Positions 34,101 to 46,290 of a DNA stretch of 64,000 nt are shown piece after piece. The translations under genes were made by a program, and so were the position numbers. Origin of the DNA: Gentiana macrophylla (Eukaryota; Streptophyta; Magnoliopsida; Gentianales; Gentianaceae); contig CM047810.1 of the NCBI GenBank assembly GCA_026214975.1, forward strand, positions 39,504,806 to 39,568,805, given 5' to 3'. How positions within the stretch are numbered: position 1 is the stretch's first letter; each line of letters begins with the position of its first letter. The notes below the pieces were generated by a model. That model searched no databases, was not told the DNA's origin, and saw only the letters and a list, made by a program, of their open reading frames with translations.

Positions 34101-34853
34101 AAGATCAAGATTAGAAATATCTATGTAGAGAAAAACCGGAAGAAACTTTGAAATCGAGAAAACCAACTTTATAAATAAGAAATCCAAGATGATCCAATCA
34201 ACTCTTACAAAGGATGATGTTATGAAAGCTTTAAAATGCTATGGTGTTCTTATGGGAGAAAATCGCCAGAAAAGTGATGGAGAAGATGAAGAGAATCTTT
34301 CTATCCACTTAGAATTTGGCTATTTATAGTGGGTGCAAGCGGGCAAATAGGTCGGTAGGTGCACACCTGCCAAAATGGTAGGTGTGCACCTACCAATTAA
34401 GCCAAATTCCTCAACTCTCTGTACTGATATGTGTCCACCTACCAAATTGTTAGGTGTGCACCTACCAAGTGCTCTGGTTTAGGGGTGTCTCTGATCTTGT
34501 AGCAGTGCACCTACCATATCGTTAGGTGTGCACCTACCAAGTCTTCTTCCAAAATTGAAGTTCTAGCATTCCAAAGCTTCTGAATTGCATTTTCCCGGTA
34601 TCTCGTACACCTAGATTCTGAAAAATACCAAAAACAACACTACATGTAATCCCTACGGGACACTAGGGTGACCGAGAGTATAATAAATACACCGAAAAAG
34701 ACTGAAAATCCCGGATTATATGTCTTGATCTTGTAAACCTCAAAACGGTGTGATACGTGTCAAAACCAAGCCAAATATGACCAGAATTAAGTCAAACGAG
34801 TCAAAATGAGGTATAAAACACGTAGGAAAACTGAGTTGAGTTGACTATCATCA
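34100..34853 (-). repeat. gypsy LTR with three palindrome pairs
   Basis: On -, it begins TGATGATAGTCAAC at 34853, like the LTR at 26606. A TATA box (CTATAAATAG on -) lies at 34319-34328, just past the palindrome pairs. The left (3') end could not be fixed. Confidence 0.5.
34354..34538 (-). promoter_or_regulatory. three palindrome pairs with 72-bp period
   Basis: The word GGTAGGTG-TG-CACCTACC (8-bp arms, 2-bp centre) or a variant begins in pairs 23 bp apart: cores at 34357/34380, 34429/34452 and 34501/34524. The pairs recur every 72 bp exactly. The TATA box on - follows about 30 bp away. Confidence 0.8.
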
Positions 34854-34859
34854 GGTACT

Positions 34860-35560
34860 ACAAAGTGCAAGCAAAAGAAAATGTTAAAGTAAGGGCTAAT
34901 CCGTGCTAAGATACGCATCCGAATGGCTATCCGGCATCCCACAACTACTGGTACGTACGTAGATTTGAGATCAACCAAGCGAAAGGTATAGGACGGGTAG
35001 GATCCATTATCCTCGCAAAATTGACGGCCTCGCGATGGATTATGACCCCCCAGTCGACACCCACCTGCGGGTTAAAGATAGCATGAATCAGGATGGCCTC
35101 TTCATCAATAAGCACCTTAAAATCTACCGTTGGGATAGCTCAGGTATTGATGAACCGCTTCCATTCCAGATGTGACCGGTGCATCTCGGAGGCAACACCC
35201 TGCAAAACCGGATCTCTTTCATGTGGAAATAAGCATTGGTATGCGTCGGCCCTGTGAGCAAAATAGGGCACCTCATTGTCAAGATCCCAAGCCATCTCGT
35301 AATGCATGGCCGGATCGACTTTGGGGAGGCGAAGAAACGCGTATATGACCGCCGGAGTGAAGCCAACGGGAACTCCTCGAAGAGAAACCGAGGTGACACC
35401 CTCGACGGAGTCAGCCTCCGATAATAGAATTCCCGCACCAAGATGAGGTTATACCTCCTTTTAGATGCCTCCGTAAAGTCATACCACCCTGAGAAAACGA
35501 CGTGAAACATGGAACTGCTTCCTTCAACCTGATGCATGTTCAAACCCCTCTCCGGAAAGG
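34860..35560 (-). pseudogene. Athila-like accessory ORF fragment
   Basis: On -, a frame starting MNMHQVEGSSSMFHVVFSG (35543) is followed, after a frameshift near 35200, by WKRFINT-stop-AIPTVDF, IDEEAILIHAIFNPQ and VDWGVIIHREAVNFARI. This matches the accessory ORF copy b at 9.3-9.5 kb (RFINSRIYPTRDF, DWGVLIFK). The ORF ends close to the LTR start at 34853, as expected for an accessory ORF upstream of a 3' LTR. It contains stops. Confidence 0.6.
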
Positions 35561-36027
35561 CCGCTGCCTGTTAAAATACCCCTAGAAATTCACGTGGGCA
35601 ATAGCAGACGCTGTAGCAAAGAAAGGGGGCACACCGGGGGAAGGGGTTGGAGAGGAATCAGTCAAAGACATCGACATAATGAAACAGAAAGCAACCAAGA
35701 CTCTGAGTTTATGGGTGTGATGAAGGAAAGGGAAAACCGCCCTTTTATAGGTAAAGGAAAAGAATCATACGACCGAGATTGAACAAATCGAACGGACAGG
35801 TCCCATAAGGACTTTCCAGATTCAAATTCCACGGACCATATTTATTCCACGGTTACCAAAGCCATATTCAATGCAAAATTAAATGCACGGTCATCAAAGC
35901 AGCGGCAGAATTGATTGACCTGCTGAGATCCACAGGTCGGACTCGAGGTAAATTTGTATTAATACACACGAGATGGACGTGCTGAATTCCGTATGTCGGA
36001 CTCGGGGTAAAATTTTATCACTGTCCA

Positions 36028-37613
36028 TGTTAAGGGTGAATTTATACGATTTATATTGATATATTTTATGATAATTTCCCTCATATTTGTATAATTTGCA
36101 TAAGAAACGAGTGTTTAATGGAATTATTGAGTAAATGAGATTTTTAATGAGTTATTCGCAAAATAGGTTAATTTTGGTGTTTTAATTTTGATTTTATGAT
36201 TATTTGGATGATATTACGTTTTGCGATGTTTTAATGTGTTATAGGTACATGTTTGATGCTCAAATGATGATCAAAAAGAGATAAGAGTCGAATTACATTG
36301 ATGATAGAAGAGATAATGATGATTTGGATTGAAGAAAAGAGATAAGTATGGAAAAATCAAGATTAAGTCAATCACGGACGAAGTCCCAAGTCCCGTCCAT
36401 AGTGGGCGGGCGTCGAAGATCAAGCGGGCGTCCGCCTGATGAAATCGATCTGAGTTTTTCCAAGTTTAGTGAACGAGCGTCCTAGGCATTCAAACGAGCG
36501 TCCAGATGTCGAATTTCAATACAGAGAGTTTCAAGCCCATCTGGACGGGCGTTCACAATTCCAGACGGGCGTCCATACGCCGACTTTGCCCAAACCGACT
36601 TTGTTTCCTATAAATACTTGCTGTTTTTCCACATGAATGATACCATATACTCATTACTCAAAACCCTAAACCTAGGGGCGGCTTTAGGCTGCGTTTTTAC
36701 ACTTTTTATTCCAGTTTTTATGATTCAAATTCTAGATTAAAATTAGTAGTTTTTATGTACTTTTCTTCTACAATTTCAAGTTGCAAGAGGATGTTTAGAG
36801 GCTAAGCCTTCATCAAACGAGCATTGTGAAGCCTATCCAACACGTTTTGATTCCGTTTCTTCGATTATATTGTGAGTTTTTATCTAAAGTTATTTCATTT
36901 ATCATGTTTCATATTGTTCATTGCAATTATATCGAAAGATGTGCATGTTTGATTGTTTTATGTTGATGAAAGTCATATAAACATTAGATCATCGTGATAA
37001 GGAATAGATGTTTAATCTATATAACGAGAGTTAATAGGTTGGATTTCTAGGTTACAAACGTTAAAGTTTACACCTTTAATTAGTAAAGTCGTTAATCTTT
37101 AAATCGAAAGATATAGATTAATAGGTGAACTATCTAAGAAATTAGGGTTCATGTTTTAGACAGGTGAAATCACAACTTGGTTAGAAAACACAATATAATC
37201 GAGATAGGAGTTGATACTTGTTAGGATAGGTGGATCAATCGCTTTCGTTTGTTCGTTATAATTTGAATTTAATCCCTTAAAACTTGAGTTGTTTAGTTTA
37301 GTCAAATCTTCTTATTGCATCTTAGGTTTAGTTGCGCTTTAAATTGTTCGCAACCCGTATCTTCCTGGATTTAGATTCATTCTTCTCGTCGATTTTACAT
37401 TCGTGTTATCTTTACTTTCGAGTCTCGTTTAGTTTTATTTGTTTGTTTAGGTTAGTTTTAGTGACATAGTTAGTTAGACAAAAACTAGGATTAACAATCG
37501 CCAGTTCCCCGTAAGATCGACCCGGTATTAACCTCTTTACTACGATCCCTGCACTTGGGGTAAACCGGATTAATTTATTACTTGTTTGTTTTCCGTTGAT
37601 AAAATCCGAGACA
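36028..37613 (+). mobile_element. solo gypsy LTR with target duplication
   Basis: 1,586 bp from TGTTAAGGGTGAA to ATCCGAGACA, flanked by the 5-bp direct repeat GTCCA (36023-36027 and 37614-37618). It contains palindrome pairs, a TATA box (TATAAATA at 36609) and the U5-type signature CCCCGTAAGATCGACCCGG near 37506. It interrupts the CAGGTCGGACTC-repeat region. Confidence 0.85.
36405..36575 (+). promoter_or_regulatory. three palindrome pairs upstream of TATA
   Basis: A GACG-NN-CGTC-type word occurs in pairs: GGGCGTC at 36408 and 36426 (18 bp), ACGAGCGTC at 36473 and 36494 (21 bp), ACGGGCGTT/C at 36545 and 36565 (20 bp). Pair-to-pair distances are 65 and 72 bp. The TATA box starts 36 bp after the last word. 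Confidence 0.75.
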
Positions 37614-37949
37614 GTCCACAAGACGTAGGTCGGACTCAGTGTGAATCTTCAAATCTATTAAAGATCGACCCCAAGAAGGAAACAGATAGCAAGCATAAGT
37701 CAAGTATGCCATTCAAAGAAATACAAGTTATTGAAAGACATACTAGGGGGGCTACCCAAGACATGCAGATCAGAATCAAAAGATTAAAGATGTGCATCCA
37801 AATAAGTACTTAAAAACTTGCAGAATAAAAAAAAAGAGAGATAAAGAAAAGCTTATATTATTCATAGATCCTTTTACAATTTCTTGATATTTCCAAAAAT
37901 AAAAAGTATGCAATTTAAGGCTCAGGACCCAAACTTTGCCCAGGCGTCA

Positions 37950-40018
37950 TAGCCGTGCTTGACCTAGGCTGGTCGGTAGACCTTCGAAGGGAACTCGCTG
38001 AGCCTCGTGCCGAGCTACAATGTCCACCCCTTTTGAAAGTCCGCCACATGATCGTTATAAACTTTGTCTATACACAACCTATACAGGTTGGTATGAGGAA
38101 TTCATGCACTGTCCAAATCAGGAAATTGGGCCAAGGCCTCATTGATTCCCATAGAATACATCTCACAGGCAGCGGGAACGAGCAGCAAATTTAAAGTCCG
38201 ATTGAAGTCTGAGGAGACCTTGTGCTCTTGGAGTACCTGAGCAGGAGCAGCGGCAAGCTCAGCCCCCAGAGCATTCTTTTCTTCCCTAAGCTTGGCTATA
38301 ACTTGCTCTATCTCCGACACTTCGGCCAGATGATCCTTCTTCATGGATTCAAGAGAATCCCTGTAGGCAGACCCCCAGCTTCTGTAGTTCGGCTTCTTGG
38401 GCATGAAGCTTCCATTTAAGAACCCTGTTTTCTTGAATAGCAGCTTGCAAACTTTTACCGAGCTGCTCTCACTCAGACGAGCCCCGCTCTAAGTCAGCAA
38501 TTCTTTGCTGTAAGCTCTCAAAATAAGAAGAAGCAGCGGCCAACCTTTTATAGGTCTCTTCCCCGATACGAGACCCATATGGATAAAATATGGTAAATAC
38601 AATCAGGAATAGATAGGACTAAAACCTAAAAAAGCGAGTAAAGATACTTACATATTCAATAACGCTGGTCCCATCGTTGGTCATATCTAGTAAGAGGTCA
38701 TGGTCCAAACCTTCTGCCTCACCCTCGACCTCCTCCTCTTATTCAAACCCCTCATCCTCATGGTTGGACGGTTCAGGAGTTTGGTTCAGAGAGGCATCGG
38801 ACCTACCCCTCTTCCTCGATTGGCTATTGTTAGCCTCCGATCGACTCCTGCGAATAAGGAGAGTCTCCGTGGTATCGTCCTCCTCGTCATTCGGGATTTC
38901 GATGGCCGGAGTCCTGATCTCCGATCTTGGAGCAGAAGAAAAAGGAGTAGATTCCCGTTAAGGATTCGACTGTGGCGCAGCCATGACAACGCTAATTAGA
39001 ACAGCGTTAAGGGTTATCCCCTTAGCTCGGGGAATAAGCTCGTCGGTATGAGTTCTTTCGGTGGAGATATTCTCACCAATCTGTTCCTCCCCAGCGGCTC
39101 CCTGTAGATACAATAGACCGATCACTGCAAAAGAAACAGGAAAAAACATCAGATTATGAAACTCAAAAGAAACAACAAGAGTATATAGATAATGGTCAGA
39201 TCTCTATAGGAGGCATGCTCTGCATCATTTAAAGGCACGAAGGGCTCTGGCCCAGCATCGTATAGCCGAGCTACATCGATCAGTTCCAAAGATAGCTCTT
39301 TATCAGGAATGAAGAAGTTGCCATTCAGGATGGTACGCACATCGGAAAAGCCCTCCAGGTCGGGAGCAATATCTCTGTCCAGAGTAGTTATTACCCATCG
39401 GCTCAGTTCGACCTGGTTTCCGCTTCGGACAAAGAAGAATCGTGTCCACCAATTTTTAGCCGGTGAGGATCCATCAATAATGTAGACTCGAACACCAAGG
39501 TGACGGGGAAAGATAAACCACCCGGTTGGCCGTAAATTCTTCTGAATATGATGGAAACACCGAAAGAGGTCAACCGAAAACTACACATTGCCATCCAGCA
39601 GAGGATGGCAAAGCCTATAATGCTCCTAACGCCATTTAGGGGCCACCTGGGCAGCACCAATCCCGTAGTATTTTAACACATCTAGAAACACAGGGCACCA
39701 GGGTAGTCGTAATCCACCCTTCAACTGGCCCTCATAGATGGCGTTGAATCCCTCTAGAGGATGACAGGCATACGGCCGAGGTTCAACCGGAAGCATGGGA
39801 GTATACATCCCCCGGTTTATGTTATATTCCTGGCATATATAGTCCAGGCTGTGCTCAGCAAGAACGGAGGCTACCCCAAAGCTACCCATGAGGCGCCGCA
39901 TACCCTCTTGGATCCATATGCGAGTCTCCGGGTCAAAAGTCTCAGAGTAACGATGAGAGGAAGCACCGGCCAAATTGGTTGGAGAACCCTCTACCTCCGG
40001 ACCAATCTCCACTTCCAT
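37950..40018 (-). pseudogene. 'putative gypsy-type transposon' ORF (PF04195-like), broken
   Basis: On -, starting MEVEIGPEVEGSPTNLAG (an upstream ATG near 40065 is out of frame). The N-terminal domain shows ACHPLEGFNAIYEGQLKGGL, LPWCPVFLDVLKYYGIG and an AQVAP motif. After frameshifts come KNWWTRFFFVRSG and ILNGNFFIPDKEL (about 39400 and 39300). A Ser/Asp/Glu-rich linker follows (38650-38990), then a coiled-coil-like segment at 38102-38404 (EIEQVIAKLREEKNALGAEL). The order (globular N-terminal domain, acidic linker, coiled coil) is that of a common plant protein class found inside gypsy-type elements. The same domain is on + at 61.9-62.8 kb. Function is unknown. Confidence 0.65.
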
Positions 40019-40139
40019 AGATCCTTCACGGAAACACTTGTAGGAGTCGAAGCTCTAGCTCTCATCGTCAAAAGAACATAAAAATAGAGCAAAATTTAAG
40101 CGGAGAAAGAGATAATGAAGAGTTACAATCGCTCGATGA

Positions 40140-41317
40140 ATGACGCTTTATGTTTGTCAAAACGGTTGAAATGACAGGGGGCTATAAGCCACAGCCTGCC
40201 CTCGAAAACTGATACTTGTAGTGGGCGGGACAACGCCTCATATTTCAAAAAACATTATGGTAGAAGTTATGACTGTGCCACCTAGCATAGTTGACTCCAT
40301 CAACTCCGTTAAGGCAGGCCGAGCTCCGGCATGACCGGTCCGGGCAAGCCCAGGAAAGACAGAATACCTATTTCAGATCCTCCCTGACCTCAAAATAGCA
40401 CAGCGGGATCTAAGGGGCTTATGACGATACCGGATTTCACCGCTCCACGTGCCAAGCACATGACACCCAAATAATAACGAGAATGGACCTAATACCCTAA
40501 CTGTAAGGGCCAAGAGCCCCATCATAGGCCTAAGGGCAGAACTGAGTCCTCATGAAGGATGGCTGTTCAGGTCGTCCCCTGATCCACCGCATGTCGGTCA
40601 GGACCAGGAAGAGGTAGGCCTACACAGCTCGGTCGAGTCGACCTCAGTGTTTCACCACAGGTCGGCTAGAAAGTATAATAACAATAGCAAATGTATGATA
40701 ATTATGGAAAGAATCCTAAGTCTTTCAGGCTCTGATCCTCATTATTTAAATACGGATATTAGAATATCTCAATTATCTCCTAAAATCAAGGGATAATCTC
40801 AGGATTATCTCTAACTTGAATAACACGGTGAAAGAGTCCACCATGGACACAAATTTATGCGAGCTCACAGAGGCACAATCGCCCCCTATATAAACATTCA
40901 TAAGAACTACGGCAGACTTGATTCCAACAGATGTATTGACGTAGGCACCCTGGAGAAAATCTCAGGCTCAGTCAAAATCCCCCCAAAAACTCCTTCCCAC
41001 ATTCATATTTTTCTTGTTTATCTGTCCTTAACCAATTACCACTAGATTAAACGACCCAGATTTTATACCTGTCGAATTTCGTATCGTCACAGGCCTAGGG
41101 CACAAGCCCCCACTATATAAACAATCCCTAAGGAACTACGAAGACTTGATTCCAAGACTTGATTCCAAGACAAGCTTTGGATATGTAGGTAACCTGGGAG
41201 AAAGCATCCCGGACTAAGTCTAAATCATCCCAAAAACCATATCCTCGTTCATCTTTTTTTAGAGTTTATTCTTGAATTATTGTCATGGATTTATACCCGA
41301 CGAAATTTGATTCGTCA
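40140..41317 (-). repeat. LTR of the PF04195-type element, with tandem 5' unit
   Basis: On -, it starts TGACGAATCAAATTTCGTCG at 41317. After 228 bp a homologous start occurs again (TGACGATACGAAATTCGACA, at 41089). Both units share TTTAGACT.AG.C or GACTGAGCCTGAG, then CCTAC, TTGGAATCAAGTC, CGTAGTTC and a TATATAG box. The LTR on + at 60866 has one such unit. The LTR end near 40140 is approximate. Confidence 0.6.
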
Positions 41318-41329
41318 ACGGGGTATGGG

Positions 41330-42341
41330 TCCTTAAATTTAGCAACTAGTAGAGAATCATCAAGCGTGAATCCTTCGAGCAAATGAATCTAATTATTTGA
41401 TATTATCTTGTGAAGTAATTTTAAAATTTAATGGATCATTCACCTTTTTCAAATTATTTTTAAAGAAGTGGATGACAAGACAAAACAGTTCAAGAAAAAT
41501 GAATAAATTAAGTAATTCAATGTCCTATTATTTTATTTATCCATACAAACATTGACTTGATCGTCATTCATGTATCAAATGCTATTTTGGAAGGATTAGC
41601 AGTATGATTATGACTTTAGCACGTTCGTTTTGAATTTGGATTTATTAATTACATTTGTGCAATGCACGTAATCTGATGTCAAATCCACATAATTAGATGT
41701 ATTATTATTACTATTATTTAGATGGATTAGTGGATATCAAGCTGTCTTTTGTGCTTTAGCTTGAAAGCTAGTTTACGAATAAATTCAAGAAGATTATGAT
41801 TTATTTTGTTCAAGCTGTCCTTTAATTTGTGCTTTTTATTGTTTATAAAATATTTTGGGATACGACATTACCATTTACTATTTTGTTAGGTTCACACACT
41901 TTGTGATTGGTGTCTTGAAGATTGTTTGAAATAAATTTCGTCCTACCAAAAAAAACAATATATCGTGACTTGAGTAACACGAAACGAGTTGCTTATTAGT
42001 AGGAAGCAAGTGTTTAAATCCCTCAAATATAATAAAGAATTCCGCTTGAGACAAAGAATTCGATACATTCAATCTAGTATATAGTTTGCTTAAAAGAAAA
42101 TCTTGTATAGAGATTTTATAAAACAATATGCACATATTAAGAAACTCAATAAATGATAAAATTTTAGTAGTTTTGGACTAAAATGTTATAAAATAATGTA
42201 AAGTTTTGAAATAAGGAATAAGAATAAAACAAGATTAAAAAAAAAACATTAATTATTACATTAAAATGTGATAATGACTTATATATATTGTGAGGCAGAT
42301 AAAAAATACAAGGATTTACTAATAATATAAGATTTGATGTA

Positions 42342-42396
<55 letters not shown>

Positions 42397-43170
42397 ATAA
42401 AAAATTCGTTAAATACTTCTGATGCAAATATTCTAAATCTTCAAATGCGGAACATATATATATTGAAGATCACCGGAACAAGGAACCCCCTTAATGAGCT
42501 TGATGCATTGAAAAGTGTAATACATTAATTTTAGTAGTACTCCCTACGTCTAAATTTGTTATTAGAAATTTCAACGATATAAAAACCCTCATAAATGATC
42601 ACTTTTTAACATTTCTTTTCCTTGAGAAACACTTTTTAACATTTCAGCGCTAAATATTGCATTATTTTTAAGAATGACTTATAATATTATATTGTTTAAT
42701 ATGAAAGTAAAATCAATACATTTAATAATGTACTATTATAAATTGAGAAAACCATATAATATAAAAAAAAGTTTAAGAAGCCAAAACAGCCAATATTACG
42801 GAACAAAGCTAATACATTATTAATGAAAACGATGTCAATTTAAATTACTATAAATAAATAATACGACGGTGATTCTGTACACTGTATTTGGGATGTGTAC
42901 ATCATTATAACATCCAACAGTGCGATACAAGTTCACCATCCGTGATCTGAGCTCAACATCAGCAACATCCATTTAGAAATATTATTTGACTAATGGTGGT
43001 GGTGACTGGTGAGTCTGTAGACTAAATCTTACACCGACTCTTGAAGTATTTGATTTAAATTGATTTTTCTTTTTATAGAAACAATTCGTTCTTGTTATCG
43101 ATTCAAAATTCATCGTCTTGAAAATAAAATCGGTGAAATTGAGACGCACTCAAATCCGAGTCTGATATAG
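41330..43170. other. AT-rich intergenic sequence, no gene seen
   Basis: No recognised coding or transposon domain. It contains a (TA)n microsatellite at 42343-42391. Confidence 0.5.
42343..42391 (+). repeat. (TA)n microsatellite
   Basis: About 24 uninterrupted TA units. Confidence 0.95.
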
Positions 43171-43665
43171 CGCTAAGTGAACACATTAATGATCCGGTCA
43201 ACTACTTAAATTGTCGTCCTCGTTTGACCCAAAATTGTTAATCCGAGTTGACAAGACATTTTATGTCTCACACTATAAGGCGTGGTAATGCTTCTTCCAC
43301 ATTCTCAATGTTGGATATCACATTCTCTCCCCCCCCCCCTCCCTCCCCCCGCCCCCCATAGTAAGCAATCGCCCCGTCGTCGGATTTGTCCTGACTGCCC
43401 CTTACTAGAGGATTCTACAGGTGGCTCCGACCATCTCTCATGGTGTGGCACATAGTTCCATATGGTAGTCGGCTCCGATACCAATTATAACGTCCCAAAA
43501 CCCCGGGTTTGGTTGCGCTAAGTGAGCCATAAATATTCTGGTTAACTACTTAGACTGTCGTCCTCGTTTGCCCTAAAATGGCTAGCCTAAGTTAGCAAGA
43601 CTTTTTATGTCTCACACTTATAAGACGGTAATGCATTTCCCACATTTCCAATGTAGGATATCACA
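43171..43665 (-). mobile_element. TRIM (miniature LTR retrotransposon)
   Basis: On -: LTR of about 180 bp (43665 to about 43486) starting TGTGATATCCTACATTGG, then a primer-binding site TGGTATCGGAGCC (43483-43471, initiator tRNA-Met type), an internal region of only about 150 bp, a G-rich polypurine tract (43361-43323), then a second LTR copy starting TGTGATATCCAACATTG at 43322. The LTRs share CATAAAA.GTCTTG and AAACGAGGACGACA; the second breaks off at CACTTAGCGC, losing its last ~25 bp. It encodes no protein, so it would depend on other elements. Confidence 0.8.
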
Positions 43666-44471
43666 AAACTGTAAAGACCTGTTTCAGAATGAGAACTTAT
43701 AACCGAAAACGAGACATTTGACACTTGCCCATCAAGATAAATTTAAAGGACACGTCTGCATGCTGACTTGAAATTTACTGAAACTTTGCACAAGAATGCG
43801 GAAGCAACAAAATAGATAGTGAAATGCTCGGTAACAAGAAAACCATCTAATTATACTTCCGCCATGAGAGGTCTCATCGTCGTCATAGTGTAACCAGAAT
43901 TTTGTTTCTCTATAAAACTTCAGAATGAACAATTGTTGCATAAAATTCAAATTTAGGTTTGGCATCCCAATGAGTGTAATGCATATTAACTCTTCTAGGC
44001 CTAGTTTAATCAGTTAAGCCATCGAAGGAATATAGGGTGGTAGAATTAAATGTGAGAGCAAACACTCACCAAATCAAGGGTTCGCACCAACAGCTGCATC
44101 ACACGTCATTAATGGAAGGTTGGCATGTTGCATCCATCCATATGATACCATATAAGATACTTTCTCGGGCTTTGTATTGTCTTGAATAACGCTTTATCTA
44201 TCTTGATCTCTAAATATCATTTAAGTGGTCATTTTGCTAAGAGTTGGTTTAGGTTTGGAAACAAATCTCAATTTATGATTTACTTAGACTAAAGTGAAGC
44301 AATCATTTGGTATTGTACCTCACATCGTCTTGAGATACGTACTTGCTCATCTATCTAGACTACAATTGACTCGGTGTACTTGCCGGTGATATTGGACACT
44401 TAGAAAAAACCGACCAGCTCCTCAATGTTGTTCAAATTAACACAATCATTTATAAGTTAAAGGAAAACCCA

Positions 44472-44728
44472 TGTAATACTAAATTTAATTTATTTATTTG
44501 TATAAGATATCAAACCTAACAGTGAACTTATGGAGAAATATTGGTGATGAATTTCATCAACATCATGATTAAAAGTATGTCATGAATTATTAACATCAAA
44601 GTATGTAATACTAAATTTTATTTATTTATATAAGATGTCAAACCTAACAATGAACTTGTTGAGAAATATTGGTGATGAATTTCATCAACATCATGATTAA
44701 AAGTAGGTCATGAATTACCAACATCAAA
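44472..44728 (+). repeat. tandem duplication, ~132-bp unit
   Basis: Two adjacent copies (44472-44603 and 44604-44728) beginning TGTAATACTAAATTT and containing GAGAAATATTGGTGATGAAT. A few substitutions and small gaps separate them. Confidence 0.9.
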
Positions 44729-44739
44729 GAATATCTAAT

Positions 44740-46290
44740 ATTTGTGTTGAGGAATGAAATGTGTATGGCCTGGAAGTCATACACGTGGCACTCCTAAGGC
44801 CCCAATCGGATCATATTAGCAAATGAGCCAACAAAGACTTAGCCCAACATTGCGCTCTCGTTCAAGGACTTCGGCAAAAAGCACATCGGCCTTCTTCAAG
44901 TCATCCTCAAACTCAGTTTGTTCGCTAGGTTCAGTTTGACCACTGTAGGTATCACCTCACCAAGATAAGTCGCTACATCCCAGTAGCCGGCATGACACAT
45001 GTTGTCTACGGTCCCTCGTTATCAACATCGTGACATGCTCGCCTTGCCTTGTTGTTCATAGTCGGCATACATGGAAGGTCATCCCGAGCTCAAAATAATA
45101 GTTACAACTCACGGCCAAGCTTGGGATTGTGGCGAACAATGATAAAGAACTGTGGGAGTATCCAGGCAAAATCCGTGGTACACCGCATGACAGGGCCGTG
45201 GGAAAGAAGCATTGGCAGACTTAACCATCGTGAGAGTACTCAGTAGGGGTTAGCAGCATAAATCATTAAATGAACATGATTCCATGATTGATATTATTCC
45301 TTGATTCCCGCCTAGCTAATTGAGCCATGACTGCACCATGACAGCATCATAACAACCCTTCAATCCCAAAGATATCCGAGATCGAAGTCAATATAAAAAT
45401 AAAACACAAAAATAGACCACGTTAATAGAAAACCGAGCGGTGCATAAAGAGTAAAAAATGCATAATTTCAGGTATACAACATCCTACATTGCTTTCTAGA
45501 CTCATTGGGAAAAGGTTTATAATTATCAGGCCCGGCACTTTCTAGCACCGCCAAAGCAATTATTTCGGAAGAAAAGAAGAAGTTTTAAGACGAACACCAT
45601 GCTTTGGATATTCTCCAAGTCCTATTGTTTCGCATTCTCTAAGAATGCAAATGAATCCTTATCAGGATGATCGTCCCTCCAACAACTCATCCCACGTAAA
45701 TCCACAGGTTGAACAAAGAAGAATTTCTCCTTCCACTTCTTAATAGAAGAAGGAAGTTTCGCGAGGACATTAAGCTCCCCGCCCATATCATATTTAGTCA
45801 CACGAGAGAAACGTACAATTCCAGCTCGAGACCTCATTACACATCATGAGGCCAAAGAAAGCCCTAAATATGGGGAATGTGAACTGCCTACCTATCATTA
45901 TACTAAAGATGGCACGACTGTATGATAATCCTAATCCCTTTGAGAACGATTTGTGGCAAGCCCACATTGTAACGAGTCAAAACATGGAAGACTGCAGAAG
46001 TCATCGGAAATCATAGACCAACAACTAGTTGTTCGCTATGCACTATGCAATAGCTCTCAAAAAGGGCATCGGCTCTTTGATTACATGTGGGAAGAATCGG
46101 CTTGGAGATTTCCCTATCTACTCCACATTCTTCGTATTACGTATTCATCTACGCAATAGCTCTCAAAAGGGGCATCGGTTCAGAAAAACGCAGCTCGGTC
46201 TCCTTCAAGTCATCCTCAGGCTCGGTTCGTATGCTCGGTTCAGTTTGACCTCAGCATGTATCATCTCAGCAAAATAGTGTAGTGTAAAGG
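44740..46290. repeat. gypsy-type element remnants
   Basis: CTTCAAGTCATCCTCA and GTTCAGTTTGACC occur near 44900-44945 and again near 46205-46250. AATAGCTCTCAAAA followed by GGGCATCGG occurs at about 46048 and 46156. Such repeated blocks look like LTR remnants. The only coding trace is the fragment at 45622-45837. Confidence 0.45.
45622..45837 (-). pseudogene. PF04195-like ORF fragment
   Basis: On -, SIKKWKEKFFFVQPVDL aligns with KNWWTRFFFVRSG at 39.4 kb and with the KNWKRRFFFICP stretch near 62.57 kb: the same short segment (K.W..(R/K)FFF) of the gypsy-type transposon ORF. The rest is missing. Confidence 0.5.

Noticed and set aside
38677..38999. Overlapping + frames rich in Ser and Arg
   Set aside because: They are the reverse of the acidic linker of the - strand gypsy-type ORF, which has homologous flanking domains.
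43471..43483. Possible tRNA gene at the TGGTATCGGAGCC match
   Set aside because: Only the tRNA 3' end complement is present and it sits next to an LTR copy, so it is a primer-binding site.
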